Below are positions 1 to 8,105 of a stretch of 64,000 bases of DNA, piece by piece. How positions within the stretch are numbered: the first letter of the stretch is position 1; the number at the start of each line of letters is the position of its first letter. Origin of the DNA: Pseudomonas sp. B33.4 (GTDB taxonomy: Bacteria; Pseudomonadota; Gammaproteobacteria; Pseudomonadales; Pseudomonadaceae); contig NZ_CP140706.1 in NCBI RefSeq assembly GCF_034555375.1, forward strand, positions 4,641,001 through 4,705,000. Direction: 5' to 3'. Both the position numbers and the translations under genes were made by a program. The notes under the pieces were generated by a model. It had not been told where the DNA came from. It saw nothing but the letters and a program-made list of their open reading frames with translations, and searched no databases.

Positions 1-156
1 GTATTCCAGCCAGCTCGGATCAGCGGTGAACACGCAGCTTTGCTCGATCGCATCGCCGAACTCGAGAAAGCGGTAATCAGCCACTTCCAGCACGCGAATC
101 ACGCCGAACTCATCCTGTACTTCGGCGAGCAGATGCTCGACGCGCTCCTCAGTCAT
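1..156 (-). CDS. Spermidine synthase-like protein, N-terminal part only
   Basis: The first 52 codons of a gene that runs off the left edge. The start ATG lies at 154-156 on the minus strand. The N-terminus (MTEERVEHLLAEVQDEFG, then VIRVLEVADYRFLEFGD) resembles the SpeE-like aminopropyltransferase or methyltransferase proteins found across Pseudomonas, which have a short beta-rich N-terminal domain before a Rossmann fold. The catalytic part is outside the window, so neither the substrate nor activity can be judged. The identification rests on remembered similarity of the N-terminus alone. Confidence 0.6.
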   Translation of the reverse strand, partial: MTEERVEHLLAEVQDEFGVIRVLEVADYRFLEFGDAIEQSCVFTADPSWLEY

Positions 157-309
157 TTCGTCTCCTGATGGTCACCGGGCGCGGTGACGCGATGGCACCG
201 CTGTGGCGCCGTGGCAAAGCGGCGATTGTCGGTGATGGGGCGGGAGCAGGTCACGCACTAATTGCTGCTACCATGGGCTTCCCGTGCGTAGAACCAATTA
301 GAGACCGTG

Positions 310-1656
310 ATGAGCCAACCGTGGAGCCCTGACAGCTGGCGCGCCCTGCCGATCCAGCAGCAACCGCAATACCCCGACGCCGCGCACCTGAGCCAGGTCG
401 AGCAAACCCTGGCCAGCTATCCGCCACTGGTGTTTGCCGGCGAAGCACGCGAACTGCGCCGTCAGTTCGCCGAAGTCACCCAGGGCCGGGCCTTCCTGCT
501 GCAGGGCGGCGATTGCGCGGAAAGTTTCGCCGAGTTCTCCGCAGCGAAGATTCGCGACACCTTTAAAGTGTTGCTGCAAATGGCGATCGTCATGACCTTC
601 GCCGCCGGTTGCCCGGTGGTCAAGGTCGGGCGCATGGCCGGTCAGTTTGCCAAACCGCGCTCGGCCAACGACGAGACCATCGACGGCGTGACGTTGCCGG
701 CTTATCGCGGTGACATCGTCAACGGCATCGGTTTCGATGAGAAGAGCCGCGTACCGGATCCGGAGCGTCTGCTGCAGTCCTATCACCAGTCCACCGCGAC
801 GCTGAACCTGCTGCGCGCGTTTGCTCAGGGCGGTTTTGCCGACCTGCACCAAGTACACAAGTGGAACCTCGACTTCATCGCCAACTCGGCGCTGGCCGAA
901 AAGTACAGCCACCTCGCCGACCGCATCGATGAAACCCTGGCGTTCATGCGCGCCTGCGGCATGGACAGCTCGCCGCAACTGCGCGAAACCAGCTTCTTTA
1001 CCGCCCACGAAGCGCTGCTGCTGAACTACGAAGAAGCCTTCGTGCGTCGCGACAGCCTGACCAACGATTACTACGATTGCTCGGCGCACATGCTGTGGAT
1101 CGGCGACCGCACCCGCCAACTCGACGGCGCGCATGTCGAGTTCCTCCGTGGCGTGAACAACCCGATCGGCGTCAAGGTCGGCCCGAGCATGGACCCGGAT
1201 GATCTGATCCGTCTGATCGACGTGCTCAACCCGGACAACGATCCGGGGCGCCTGAACCTGATCGCACGGATGGGTGCGAACAAGGTCGGCGATCACTTGC
1301 CGGCGCTGATCCGCGCGGTGCAACGTGAAGGCAAGCAGGTGCTGTGGAGTTCCGACCCGATGCACGGCAACACCATTAAGGCCAGCAGCGGTTACAAGAC
1401 CCGCGACTTCGCGCAAATCCTCGGTGAGGTTAAACAGTTCTTCCAGGTGCACGAAGCCGAAGGCAGTTATGCCGGCGGCATTCACATCGAGATGACGGGG
1501 CAAAATGTCACCGAGTGCATTGGTGGCGCGCGGCCGATTACTGAAGATGGCTTGTCGGATCGCTATCACACCCATTGTGATCCGCGGATGAATGCCGATC
1601 AGTCGCTGGAGTTGGCGTTCTTGATCGCTGAAACCCTGAAGCAGGTTCGCCGCTAG
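310..1656 (+). CDS. Class II 3-deoxy-7-phosphoheptulonate (DAHP) synthase
   Basis: Condenses phosphoenolpyruvate and erythrose 4-phosphate to DAHP, the first step of the shikimate pathway, in the cytoplasm. The 448-residue length and the motifs fit the plant-like class II family: the N-terminal PDSWR block, [11 protein letters not shown] near residues 70-80, [18 protein letters not shown] near residue 350, and [12 protein letters not shown] near 395. ATG at 310 was preferred to the GTG three bases before it. The gene stands alone, divergent from the spermidine synthase-like gene. Class II enzymes are often tied to secondary aromatic products such as phenazines or to a differently regulated shikimate flux. 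A class I enzyme is also present at 14822-15898. Confidence 0.93.
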   Translation: MSQPWSPDSWRALPIQQQPQYPDAAHLSQVEQTLASYPPLVFAGEARELRRQFAEVTQGRAFLLQGGDCAESFAEFSAAKIRDTFKVLLQMAIVMTFAAGCPVVKVGRMAGQFAKPRSANDETIDGVTLPAYRGDIVNGIGFDEKSRVPDPERLLQSYHQSTATLNLLRAFAQGGFADLHQVHKWNLDFIANSALAEKYSHLADRIDETLAFMRACGMDSSPQLRETSFFTAHEALLLNYEEAFVRRDSLTNDYYDCSAHMLWIGDRTRQLDGAHVEFLRGVNNPIGVKVGPSMDPDDLIRLIDVLNPDNDPGRLNLIARMGANKVGDHLPALIRAVQREGKQVLWSSDPMHGNTIKASSGYKTRDFAQILGEVKQFFQVHEAEGSYAGGIHIEMTGQNVTECIGGARPITEDGLSDRYHTHCDPRMNADQSLELAFLIAETLKQVRR

Positions 1657-1673
1657 ACCGCGTCCCGCAAACT

Positions 1674-1760
1674 TGTAGGAGCTGCCGAAGGCTGCGATCT
1701 TTTGATCTTGTTTTTTATAAGATCAACATCAAAAGATCGCAGCCTTCGGCAGCTCCTACA
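1674..1760. repeat. Palindromic REP-like element, TAGGAGCTGCCGAAGG type
   Basis: Two long arms (TGTAGGAGCTGCCGAAGGCT and its complement) face each other around an AT-rich centre. The element lies between the convergent ends of the DAHP synthase gene and the YcaQ-type gene and could fold into a strong hairpin serving as a terminator for both. Copies of the same family lie at 28294-28376 and 32272-32351. Confidence 0.8.
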
Positions 1761-1764
1761 GGGA

Positions 1765-2985
1765 TCAGTCCAGTTGGGCCAATGCCACCCGCAACCGCGC
1801 CGCACTCTCACGCAGACAGTTGAGCTGCACCCGATCAAGCCCCAGCCAATCTGCCATCTGGCGCAAATTCACGGCCAGCGCCAACATCCCCTCCTCATCC
1901 AGCCCCGGCTCTTCCTCGTGCACCGCATGCACCGCCAACTGCCCTGCCGCCCGCTCGGCACGCAGATCAACCCGCGCTGCAATCCGCTCGTTGTGCAGAA
2001 ACGGCAACACGTAATAGCCGTAGACCCGCTTGTCCTGCGGCGTATAAATCTCCAGCCGATAGCGAAAATCGAACAAGCGCTCAGTCCGGCTGCGTTCCCA
2101 GATCAACGAATCGAAGGGCGACAACAACGCACTGGCCGCCCCCTTGCGCGGGACTTTCGGCTCCGGCAGGCAATAGGCGATTTGCCGCCAACCGGCGACT
2201 TCGCACATTTGCAACTGCCCTGCTTCGACCAGTTCTGCGAGACGCGGACGCGCATCCGCCGGGTTCAGGCGAAAGTAATCGCGCAGGTCTTTTTCAGTGC
2301 CGACGCCCAGTGCCTGCACCGCATGCAACAACAGCCCGCGCTGCGCTTCGGCTTCATCAGGCAACGCTTGTTGCAGAATCGATGCAGGAATCACCCGTTC
2401 CGGCAAATCGTACAAACGCTCAAAACCACGACGCCCCGCCACCGTGACTTCACCGGCGGCGAACAACCACTCCAGCGCATGCTTTTCCGCGCTCCAGTCC
2501 CACCATGGCCCGGCCTTGTCTTCGCGGGTCGACAGACTGCCGGCGCCCAATGCGCCCTGTTCTTCAACCGAACTCAACACCCGGCGAACCACGTCCTGCT
2601 GCTCGCGACCGAATTTCGCCAGTTGCTGATAGATATCCTCACCACGCCTGGCGCGCTGCATGCGCCACGCCATCAGCGGATACATCGACAGCGGCAGCAA
2701 CGACGCCTCATGGCCCCAATATTCAAACAACGTGCGACGTCGCCCCGAACTCCAGGCAGCCTGGTCGAGCAAATCAGAAGAGTAGGCACCGAGACGGGAA
2801 AACAGCGGCAGGTAGTGCGAGCGCACCACGGCGTTGACGGAGTCGATTTGCAGCAGCCCAAGCCGTTCGATCAGCCGGTTGACGTGAGCGGCTTTGACAG
2901 TCGGCGGCTGGCGCCCGTTGAACCCTTGGGCCGCCAGCGCCAGTCGTCGCGCCTGTTTAAGGGAAAAGGCCAGAGTCGCGGGCAT
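1765..2985 (-). CDS. YcaQ/AlkX-type winged-helix DNA glycosylase
   Basis: A 406-residue member of the HTH_42 (YcaQ/AlkZ) family, whose characterised members unhook interstrand DNA crosslinks and excise alkylated bases. The sequence shows the three winged-helix family layout, with LGLLQIDSVN near residue 40. This matches the catalytic Q-x-D motif of the YcaQ branch rather than the Q-x-Q of the AlkZ branch. The block RRTLFEYWGHEASLLP follows near residue 85. The ATG at 2985 was chosen because AAGGAG lies six bases upstream; earlier in-frame starts lack this. The gene is monocistronic and ends facing the DAHP synthase gene across a palindromic repeat. The family is certain, but the actual lesion specificity is inferred. 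Confidence 0.85.
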   Translation of the reverse strand: MPATLAFSLKQARRLALAAQGFNGRQPPTVKAAHVNRLIERLGLLQIDSVNAVVRSHYLPLFSRLGAYSSDLLDQAAWSSGRRRTLFEYWGHEASLLPLSMYPLMAWRMQRARRGEDIYQQLAKFGREQQDVVRRVLSSVEEQGALGAGSLSTREDKAGPWWDWSAEKHALEWLFAAGEVTVAGRRGFERLYDLPERVIPASILQQALPDEAEAQRGLLLHAVQALGVGTEKDLRDYFRLNPADARPRLAELVEAGQLQMCEVAGWRQIAYCLPEPKVPRKGAASALLSPFDSLIWERSRTERLFDFRYRLEIYTPQDKRVYGYYVLPFLHNERIAARVDLRAERAAGQLAVHAVHEEEPGLDEEGMLALAVNLRQMADWLGLDRVQLNCLRESAARLRVALAQLD

Positions 2986-3049
2986 GAGCATCTCCTTGTC
3001 TGCTCGCAACCTACCTCACTTGAAGTTGGTTTGTGTAGCGCTCCGCTCA

Positions 3050-3265
3050 TCATTTATGCATCGGATCATCCCAGAACGGCCGCACGGCTTCGTGCTCAAC
3101 GTCGGCACGACTGACCCCAATGTCCTTCAACGCTTCGTCGCTCAGACTGGCGAGCAGTTCTCGTTCACGGTGCAGTTCATACCAGCGGCTAAACTTGTGC
3201 AGCAGATCGGAAATAAGATGAACCGGCACGTTTTCATCATTTACATAAGCTTTTTGACCTTTCAT
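3050..3265 (-). CDS. DUF1127 domain small protein
   Basis: A 71-residue protein with the C-terminal DUF1127 signature: a helix WYELHRERELLASLSDEAL followed by KDIGVSRADVEHEAVRPFW. Such short arginine-rich proteins in Pseudomonas and alphaproteobacteria have been linked to RNA binding, phosphate or nitrogen status and stress. The ATG at 3265 has AAGGAGG nine bases upstream, which rules out the longer frame starting at 3349. It is divergent from a LysR gene whose start is about 100 bp away, an arrangement that suggests the regulator controls it. No catalytic function is visible. Confidence 0.85.
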   Translation of the reverse strand: MKGQKAYVNDENVPVHLISDLLHKFSRWYELHRERELLASLSDEALKDIGVSRADVEHEAVRPFWDDPMHK

Positions 3266-3362
3266 CGCATCGCCCTCCTTGTGGGATGGCTCAAGTCTCG
3301 CGCCAGCGCTAAGATCAATCCAACGAATGTTTCTGATGGCATGCATCACGGAGATTCATCAA

Positions 3363-4217
3363 TTGTCGGCCTACCCCAGTATCGATACCGATGTCCTGCG
3401 CACCTTTGTCGCCATCGCTGATCAGGGCGGTTTTACTCGTGCCGGCGAAATGGTCAACCGCACGCAATCGGCAGTAAGCATGCAGATGAAGCGTCTGGAA
3501 GAAGACGTGTTGCAGCGCCAGTTATTCGAGCGCGACGGCCGTCAGGTGCGCCTGACTGCTGAAGGCCAGGTACTGCTCGGCTACGCGCGGCGCATCCTCA
3601 AACTGCACAGCGAAGTGTTCAACACCCTGCGCGAGCCGCACATGGTCGGTACAGTGCGCATCGGTACGCCGGACGATTACGTGATGCGCTTTCTGCCGGG
3701 AATCCTGTCGCGGTTCGCGCAGTTCTATCCGCTGATCCAGATCGAAGTACATTGCGAATCGACCAAACAGCTGTTGCAGCGCACCGATCTCGACTTGTCG
3801 ATCGTTACCCGCGAGCCGGGCAACGAGATCGGCCAGTTGCTGCGCAAGGAGCGTTTCGTCTGGGCCGAAGCGCAGAATTTCAGTGCCCACGAACAAACGC
3901 CGCTGCCGCTGGCGATGTTCAACAGTGATTGTTTCTGCCGCTTGTGGGCGTGCAATGCGCTGGATGCGATGGGCCGCGATTACCGCATCGCTTACAACAG
4001 CACCAGTCTGTCGGCGCTGATGGCCGTGGTTAGCGCGGGTCTGGCGATCACCGCGCAACTGGAAAGCCTGATCACCCCGGACATGCGCATTCTTGGCGCC
4101 GCCGAAGATCTGCCGCTGTTGCCTGAGGCCAGCATCATGCTGATCCGCAACCTGAACAATCCGTCGCCGATCACCGAATGCCTGGCCGAGCACATCGTCG
4201 AAGGCTTCAAACTTTAA
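3363..4217 (+). CDS. LysR-family transcriptional regulator
   Basis: A 284-residue cytoplasmic DNA-binding regulator if translation starts at TTG 3363. An ATG at 3336 would add nine residues. TTG is favoured because ACGGAG lies eight bases upstream and no Shine-Dalgarno precedes the ATG. The N-terminal helix-turn-helix reads LRTFVAIADQGGFTRAGEMV then NRTQSAVSMQMKRLEED. The effector domain follows, with the usual TVRIGTPDDY opening near residue 92. It is divergent from the DUF1127 gene, its likely target, and its last 11 bp overlap the convergent TauE/SafE gene. The ligand is unknown. Confidence 0.9.
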   Translation: MSAYPSIDTDVLRTFVAIADQGGFTRAGEMVNRTQSAVSMQMKRLEEDVLQRQLFERDGRQVRLTAEGQVLLGYARRILKLHSEVFNTLREPHMVGTVRIGTPDDYVMRFLPGILSRFAQFYPLIQIEVHCESTKQLLQRTDLDLSIVTREPGNEIGQLLRKERFVWAEAQNFSAHEQTPLPLAMFNSDCFCRLWACNALDAMGRDYRIAYNSTSLSALMAVVSAGLAITAQLESLITPDMRILGAAEDLPLLPEASIMLIRNLNNPSPITECLAEHIVEGFKL

Positions 4218-4953
4218 ACGCGAGCATCACCGCACACAGCACCAGAAAACCGCAGAACAGCCCACGCAGGAGTTTTTCCGGCATGGCGTGGGCGACTTTC
4301 ACCCCCCAACTGATGCTTGCCAGACCGCCGATCGCCAGTGGCAGACCGATCATCCAGTCGACTTCGTGGTGTACCGCGTAAGTCACCAGAGTCACGCCGG
4401 TGCTTGGCAAGGCCAGCGCCAGCGACAAACCTTGAGCAACCACTTGCGTGGTGCCGAACAGGCTCGTCAGCACCGGCGTTGCCACCACCGCCCCGCCGAC
4501 ACCGAACAAGCCACCCATAGTCCCGGACGCCGCGCCGAGTACGCCGAGCCAAGGCCAGGAATAGCGCATTTCGGAAGTCGCAGCGGGTTGCTTGCCGAAC
4601 ATCTTCAACAGGTTGTAGGCCGAGAGCACCACCAGAAATGCGACAAAACCGATGCGCATGGTTTGCGCATCAATGCCCACCGCCCAGATCGAACCGATCC
4701 ACGCAAAGCAGAAACCCATCACCGCCAAGGGCAGCGCATGCCGTAGCTCGATGCGATTGCGCTGGTGATATCGCCACAGCGCCAGCATTACGTTCGGCAC
4801 CACCATGACCAGCGCCGTGCCTTGGGCGATCTGCTGATCAAGGCCAAACCACACGCCGAGCAACGGAATGGCGATCAAGCCGCCGCCGATGCCGAAAATG
4901 CCGCCCAGTGTGCCAAGGGCGGCGCCGAACAACAGGTACAACAAAAACTCCAT
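4207..4953 (-). CDS. TauE/SafE-family sulfite or organosulfur exporter-like permease
   Basis: A 248-residue inner-membrane protein with about eight hydrophobic segments and the two repeated glycine-rich half-family motifs GGIFGIGGGLIAIPLL (near residue 18) and MGGLFGVGGAVVATPVL (near 145), diagnostic of TauE/SafE (DUF81). Members export sulfite, sulfoacetate or related anions, but the substrate cannot be told here. The start is ATG 4953; a GTG directly before it has slightly better spacing to AGAGGA and is possible. It is divergent from the LysR gene at 5067, which may control it, and its 3' end overlaps that of the other LysR gene. Confidence 0.88.
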   Translation of the reverse strand: MEFLLYLLFGAALGTLGGIFGIGGGLIAIPLLGVWFGLDQQIAQGTALVMVVPNVMLALWRYHQRNRIELRHALPLAVMGFCFAWIGSIWAVGIDAQTMRIGFVAFLVVLSAYNLLKMFGKQPAATSEMRYSWPWLGVLGAASGTMGGLFGVGGAVVATPVLTSLFGTTQVVAQGLSLALALPSTGVTLVTYAVHHEVDWMIGLPLAIGGLASISWGVKVAHAMPEKLLRGLFCGFLVLCAVMLAFKV

Positions 4954-5066
4954 CACAGCCGAATTCCTCTCACGTCAGGCGAATCATCCTACGCAGTCGC
5001 GGCTGGCGGGGAAACGCACAGCAACGCACAATGGCTATGCCGATTTCGCACAGGCGTTTGCTGCCC

Positions 5067-6023
5067 ATGAATCCCAATCAATTGACCGACCAACTCGGGC
5101 TGTTTCTCGATGTACTGGAGAGTGGCAGTTTTTCCGCCGCTTCGCGTCGTCATCCACTGACACCTTCGGCCGTCGCCCGACGGATCGACAGCCTGGAAAG
5201 CGCCGTTGGCAGCCAGTTGTTCGTCCGCAGCACTCACGCTGTGCGCGCAACCCCAGCGGGTCTGGCGTTTGCCGAACGCGCGCGCCGGATTGTTGCCGAG
5301 TTGCAACTGGCCCGCGCGGAAGCGGTGTCCCTGAGCAGTGCGCCCGAGGGTTTGATCCGCATCGATGCGCCGGCCGCTTTCGGGCGCCGGCATCTGGCAC
5401 CCGTGATCGCAGACTTTCTCGTTCTGTATCCGGGCCTGGATGTGCAACTGCACCTGATCGACAGCTTCGTCGACATGGGAGGTTCGAACCTGGGCAAAGT
5501 CGATCTGGTGCTGCGCGCCGGACAAATGGCTGATACCCGATTGGTGGCCACACCATTGGCGAGCATGGTGCGTATTGCCTGCGCCAGTCCGGACTACCTC
5601 AAGCGCCGTGGCGTGCCTGGCAGTCCGGCGCAACTGAGCGAGCATGACGGCCTCGACTGGGACGGCCTCGCACCGCCGTTCGCCTGGCGCTTCGAGCAGG
5701 ACGGCCAGATGCAATTGCACCGCCCGGCGCGCATCCGCATGAGCGCCAACAATGCCGAGGCGCTGGTCTGCGGTGCCTTGGCTGGCTTGGGCATCGCGCA
5801 TCTGCCGACATGGCTGGCCAGCGAATACCTGCTGCGTGGCGAACTGCTGCCGTTGTTCTGCGAAAACGGCCTGCCAAGCCCGGAGTCCACCGGCATTTAC
5901 GCCTTGCGCATGGAACAACAAACCAATTCGCGCAGCCGCTTGTTGCTCGAATATCTCAAGACCCGCTTCAGTCCGGTGCCACCGTGGGATCTGGCGCTAC
6001 AGCGAGATCTGGGTCGGCACTAG
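5067..6023 (+). CDS. LysR-family transcriptional regulator
   Basis: A 318-residue regulator. The helix-turn-helix covers roughly residues 8-65 (LGLFLDVLESGSFSAASRR, HPLTPSAVARRIDSLE). The effector domain begins near GLIRIDAPAAFGRRHLAP, the pattern of the CrgA/DsdC-like LysR group whose members often repress a neighbouring gene. The ATG at 5067 gives a normal-length N-terminus; an in-frame extension upstream has no family similarity. It is divergent from the TauE/SafE permease with about 110 bp between, so that permease is the obvious candidate target. The effector is unknown. Confidence 0.9.
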   Translation: MNPNQLTDQLGLFLDVLESGSFSAASRRHPLTPSAVARRIDSLESAVGSQLFVRSTHAVRATPAGLAFAERARRIVAELQLARAEAVSLSSAPEGLIRIDAPAAFGRRHLAPVIADFLVLYPGLDVQLHLIDSFVDMGGSNLGKVDLVLRAGQMADTRLVATPLASMVRIACASPDYLKRRGVPGSPAQLSEHDGLDWDGLAPPFAWRFEQDGQMQLHRPARIRMSANNAEALVCGALAGLGIAHLPTWLASEYLLRGELLPLFCENGLPSPESTGIYALRMEQQTNSRSRLLLEYLKTRFSPVPPWDLALQRDLGRH

Positions 6024-6064
6024 CGCTGGAAAATTATCTGGCGCATTAAAGATTCGAGCGCTAG
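6020..6064. promoter_or_regulatory. Candidate OhrR operator upstream of ohrR
   Basis: Between the LysR gene and ohrR a perfect inverted pair CTAGCGCT (6020-6027) and AGCGCTAG (6057-6064) flanks an AT-rich stretch that also holds GGCGCATTAA. The AGCGC core recurs in front of ohr. OhrR regulators bind palindromes in their own promoter, so this is a plausible autoregulatory site, inferred from pattern only. Confidence 0.4.
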
Positions 6065-6096
6065 ATTCATGCCCATTACCGAACAAGGCGTTTGAC

Positions 6097-6552
6097 ATGA
6101 CTTCCGAATGCGACACCTGCGACGACCTGCTGCTGGATAACCAGGCGTGCTTCGCCCTGCATTCCACTTCACTGATGATGACCAAGGTCTACAAACCTCT
6201 GCTGCAAGCCTTGAATCTGACCTATCCGCAGTACCTGGCGATGATGGTGTTGTGGGAGAAGGACGGTTTGACCGTCGGAGAAATCAGCTCGCGGTTGCTG
6301 ACCGATCCCGGCTCGCTGACTCCGCTGCTCAAACGCCTCGAAGGCGAAGGGTTGCTCAGCCGCACACGCAGTCGTGAGGATGAGCGGGTGGTGATTGTTG
6401 AACTGACCGAACAGGGCCGTGCGCTACGTGACAAAGCGCAGACCATTCCGCAATGCATCCTCGGCGCCAGCGGCTTCACCCTGGAACGCCTGCAAAAGCT
6501 GCAATCAGAGTTGCAGGCGCTGCGCAGCCATCTGCAGAACAGCCTGAGCTAA
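6097..6552 (+). CDS. ohrR: OhrR, MarR-family organic peroxide-sensing repressor
   Basis: A 151-residue MarR protein. OhrR represses ohr until an organic hydroperoxide oxidises an N-terminal cysteine. Cysteines lie at the N-terminus (ECDTCDDLLLDNQACFALHS), with the family's reactive position matching the one in NQACFALHS. The recognition helix region reads LTVGEISSRLLTDPGSLTPL, followed by the wing motif TRSREDERVVIVELTEQG. Ohr follows 326 bp downstream in the same direction, which supports the assignment. The start at 6097 has no strong Shine-Dalgarno, but similarity begins at this Met. Confidence 0.92.
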   Translation: MTSECDTCDDLLLDNQACFALHSTSLMMTKVYKPLLQALNLTYPQYLAMMVLWEKDGLTVGEISSRLLTDPGSLTPLLKRLEGEGLLSRTRSREDERVVIVELTEQGRALRDKAQTIPQCILGASGFTLERLQKLQSELQALRSHLQNSLS

Positions 6553-6570
6553 AGCCAATACTGTCCTCCT

Positions 6571-6656
6571 GTTGGAGCGAGCCTGCTCGCGAATGCGGTC
6601 TGTCAGCCAACTGATTTGTTGCATGAGAAAAATTCGCGAGCAGGCTCGCTCCCACA
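6571..6656. repeat. Palindromic REP-like element, GGGAGCGAGCCTGCTCGCGA type
   Basis: Inverted arms GGAGCGAGCCTGCTCGCGAA and its complement are separated by about 40 bp in the ohrR-ohr gap. The arm itself contains the small palindrome GAGCCTGCTC, as in the fluorescent pseudomonad REP doublets (REPIN-like). It may terminate ohrR transcription. Confidence 0.8.
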
Positions 6657-6784
6657 TTGATTTCAATCCCCGGTAAAATATTTTCCAACCCCTGCCTCCC
6701 GCGCAATCCGCTCTAAATCAAGCCTTACAGCCCGCCTCCAATAACCATCTCTGCGTCGAAACGCAGCTTTTTCAAAAATTTATA

Positions 6785-6851
6785 TTGCGCACTAAATATT
6801 CACGCGATACATTCATCTCGCACTTACTTAGCGCGCAAACAATTAGCGCAC
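6785..6851 (+). promoter_or_regulatory. Candidate OhrR operator cluster upstream of ohr
   Basis: Three related sites precede ohr: TTGCGCACTAA (6785-6795), TTAGCGCGCAA (6828-6838, nearly the reverse complement of the first) and TTAGCGCAC (6843-6851). They end 27 bp before the ohr start codon. The shared TTAGCGC core also matches the AGCGC sites in front of ohrR. Operator function is inferred from symmetry and position. Confidence 0.45.
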
Positions 6852-6878
6852 ACAAACACACCCTATGAGGCTCGCACC

Positions 6879-7298
6879 ATGCAAACTCTCTACACCGCAA
6901 TCGCAACCTCCACCGGCGGCCGTGATGGTCGTGCGATCTCCAGCGACAACATCCTCGACGTCAAACTCGCTACGCCGAAAGAACTCGGCGGTGCCGGCGG
7001 CGCGGCGACCAACCCTGAGCAGTTGTTCGCTGCCGGCTACTCGGCCTGCTTCATCGGCGCACTGAAATTCGTCGCCAGCCAGACCAAACGCAAAATCCCT
7101 GACGACGCCTCGATCACCGCCCACGTCGGTATCGGCCAGATCCCCGGCGGTTTCGGTCTGGACATCGACCTGCACATCAGCCTGCCGGGCCTGGAACAAG
7201 CCGATGCACAATCGCTGGTCGAAGCGGCTCACCAGGTCTGCCCGTACTCCAATGCAACCCGTGGCAATGTTGATGTGCGTCTGCACACCTCCGTCTGA
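6879..7298 (+). CDS. ohr: Ohr, organic hydroperoxide resistance peroxidase
   Basis: A 139-residue thiol peroxidase of the Ohr/OsmC fold that reduces organic and fatty-acid hydroperoxides using lipoyl-dependent reductants. Both redox cysteines of the family are present: the peroxidatic one in AAGYSACFIGALKFVA (near residue 60) and the resolving one in VEAAHQVCPYSNATRGN (near 124). The full length matches the family. It lies downstream of ohrR with candidate operators and a REP element between them. Expression is expected to be induced by organic peroxides through OhrR. Confidence 0.96.
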   Translation: MQTLYTAIATSTGGRDGRAISSDNILDVKLATPKELGGAGGAATNPEQLFAAGYSACFIGALKFVASQTKRKIPDDASITAHVGIGQIPGGFGLDIDLHISLPGLEQADAQSLVEAAHQVCPYSNATRGNVDVRLHTSV

Positions 7299-7316
7299 AA
7301 CCCTACAAAATCCCCA

Positions 7317-7404
7317 GTGGGAGCGAGCCTGCTTGCGAAAGCGATCGATCAGTCAATGAGATGTCGACTGTACTGATGCCATCGCGAGCAGGCTCACTCC
7401 TACA
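7317..7404. repeat. Palindromic REP-like element, GGGAGCGAGCCTGCTCGCGA type
   Basis: Imperfect inverted arms (GTGGGAGCGAGCCTGCTTGC and ATCGCGAGCAGGCTCACTCC) around a spacer, placed between the ohr stop codon and the efp terminator. It is the second copy of the family seen at 6571. Confidence 0.75.
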
Positions 7405-7435
7405 AGGGTCTGCGGCGTGACACAAAACGCAGGCA

Positions 7436-7468
7436 CAAAAAAGCCCGACTCAATGGTCGGGCTTTTTC
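7436..7468. terminator. Bidirectional rho-independent terminator between ohr and efp
   Basis: The stem AAGCCCGAC / GTCGGGCTT (7441-7464) with loop TCAATG is flanked by an A-run on the left and a T-run on the right. It can therefore stop transcripts of ohr (plus) and of the earP-efp operon (minus). Confidence 0.88.
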
Positions 7469-7487
7469 TTTCCGCAAAAAGCAGTGC

Positions 7488-8057
7488 TTATTTCGCACGG
7501 CCTTTGTAGGAACCGCCTTCGCGGGTGTCGATTTCGATCTTGTCACCGATTTCGATGAAGTCAGCAACTTGCAGCTCAGTACCGTTGGCCAGCTTGGCTG
7601 GCTTCATGACTTTGCCGGAAGTGTCGCCACGAGCCGAACCTTCGGTGTAGTCAACTACGCGCACGATGGTGGTCGGCAGCTCTACGGAAACCAGACGCTC
7701 TTCGAAGAAGATCGCTTCGCAAACATCGGTCATGCCTTCTTCAACGAAAGGCAGAACGGCTTCGATGTCTTCAGCGTTCAGCTCGTACATGGTGTAGTCA
7801 GTGGTGTCCATGAACGTGTAGGTGTCGCCGCTGATGAAGGACAGGGTCGCTTCTTTGCGGTCGAGGATTACGTCGTCCAGTTTGTCGTCAGCGCTGTAAA
7901 CGATCTCGGTCTTGTAACCGGTCAGCAGGTTTTTCAGCTTGGTCTTCATGATCGCGCTGTTACGGCCCGACTTGGTGAATTCAGCTTTCTGAACCAGCCA
8001 AGGATCGTTCTCGAGACGGATCACGGTACCGGGTTTCAGTTCTTTACCAGTTTTCAT
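7488..8057 (-). CDS. efp: Elongation factor P, arginine-32 type
   Basis: A 189-residue translation factor that binds between the P and E sites of the ribosome and relieves stalling at polyproline. The loop motif is KSGRNSA with arginine at residue 32, the residue rhamnosylated by EarP in Pseudomonas, instead of the lysine modified by EpmA in E. coli. The three-barrel layout is complete. It is the second gene after earP, with a 48 bp gap, and ends at a strong terminator. Modification needs dTDP-L-rhamnose, the product of the Rml pathway partly encoded at 58.6-61.5 kb. Confidence 0.97.
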   Translation of the reverse strand: MKTGKELKPGTVIRLENDPWLVQKAEFTKSGRNSAIMKTKLKNLLTGYKTEIVYSADDKLDDVILDRKEATLSFISGDTYTFMDTTDYTMYELNAEDIEAVLPFVEEGMTDVCEAIFFEERLVSVELPTTIVRVVDYTEGSARGDTSGKVMKPAKLANGTELQVADFIEIGDKIEIDTREGGSYKGRAK

Positions 8058-8105
8058 TGCGAATATCCGAATTTGGATGGGATTTACAAAAATCTAGGCC
8101 GCGTA

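Noticed and set aside
298..1575. A 425-codon minus-strand frame opposite the class II DAHP synthase gene
   Set aside because: Shadow of a highly conserved gene, with no ribosome site and no family similarity.
1702..3114. A 470-codon plus-strand frame opposite the YcaQ-type gene
   Set aside because: Starts inside the REP hairpin and gives a composition-biased protein; the minus-strand gene carries the real motifs.
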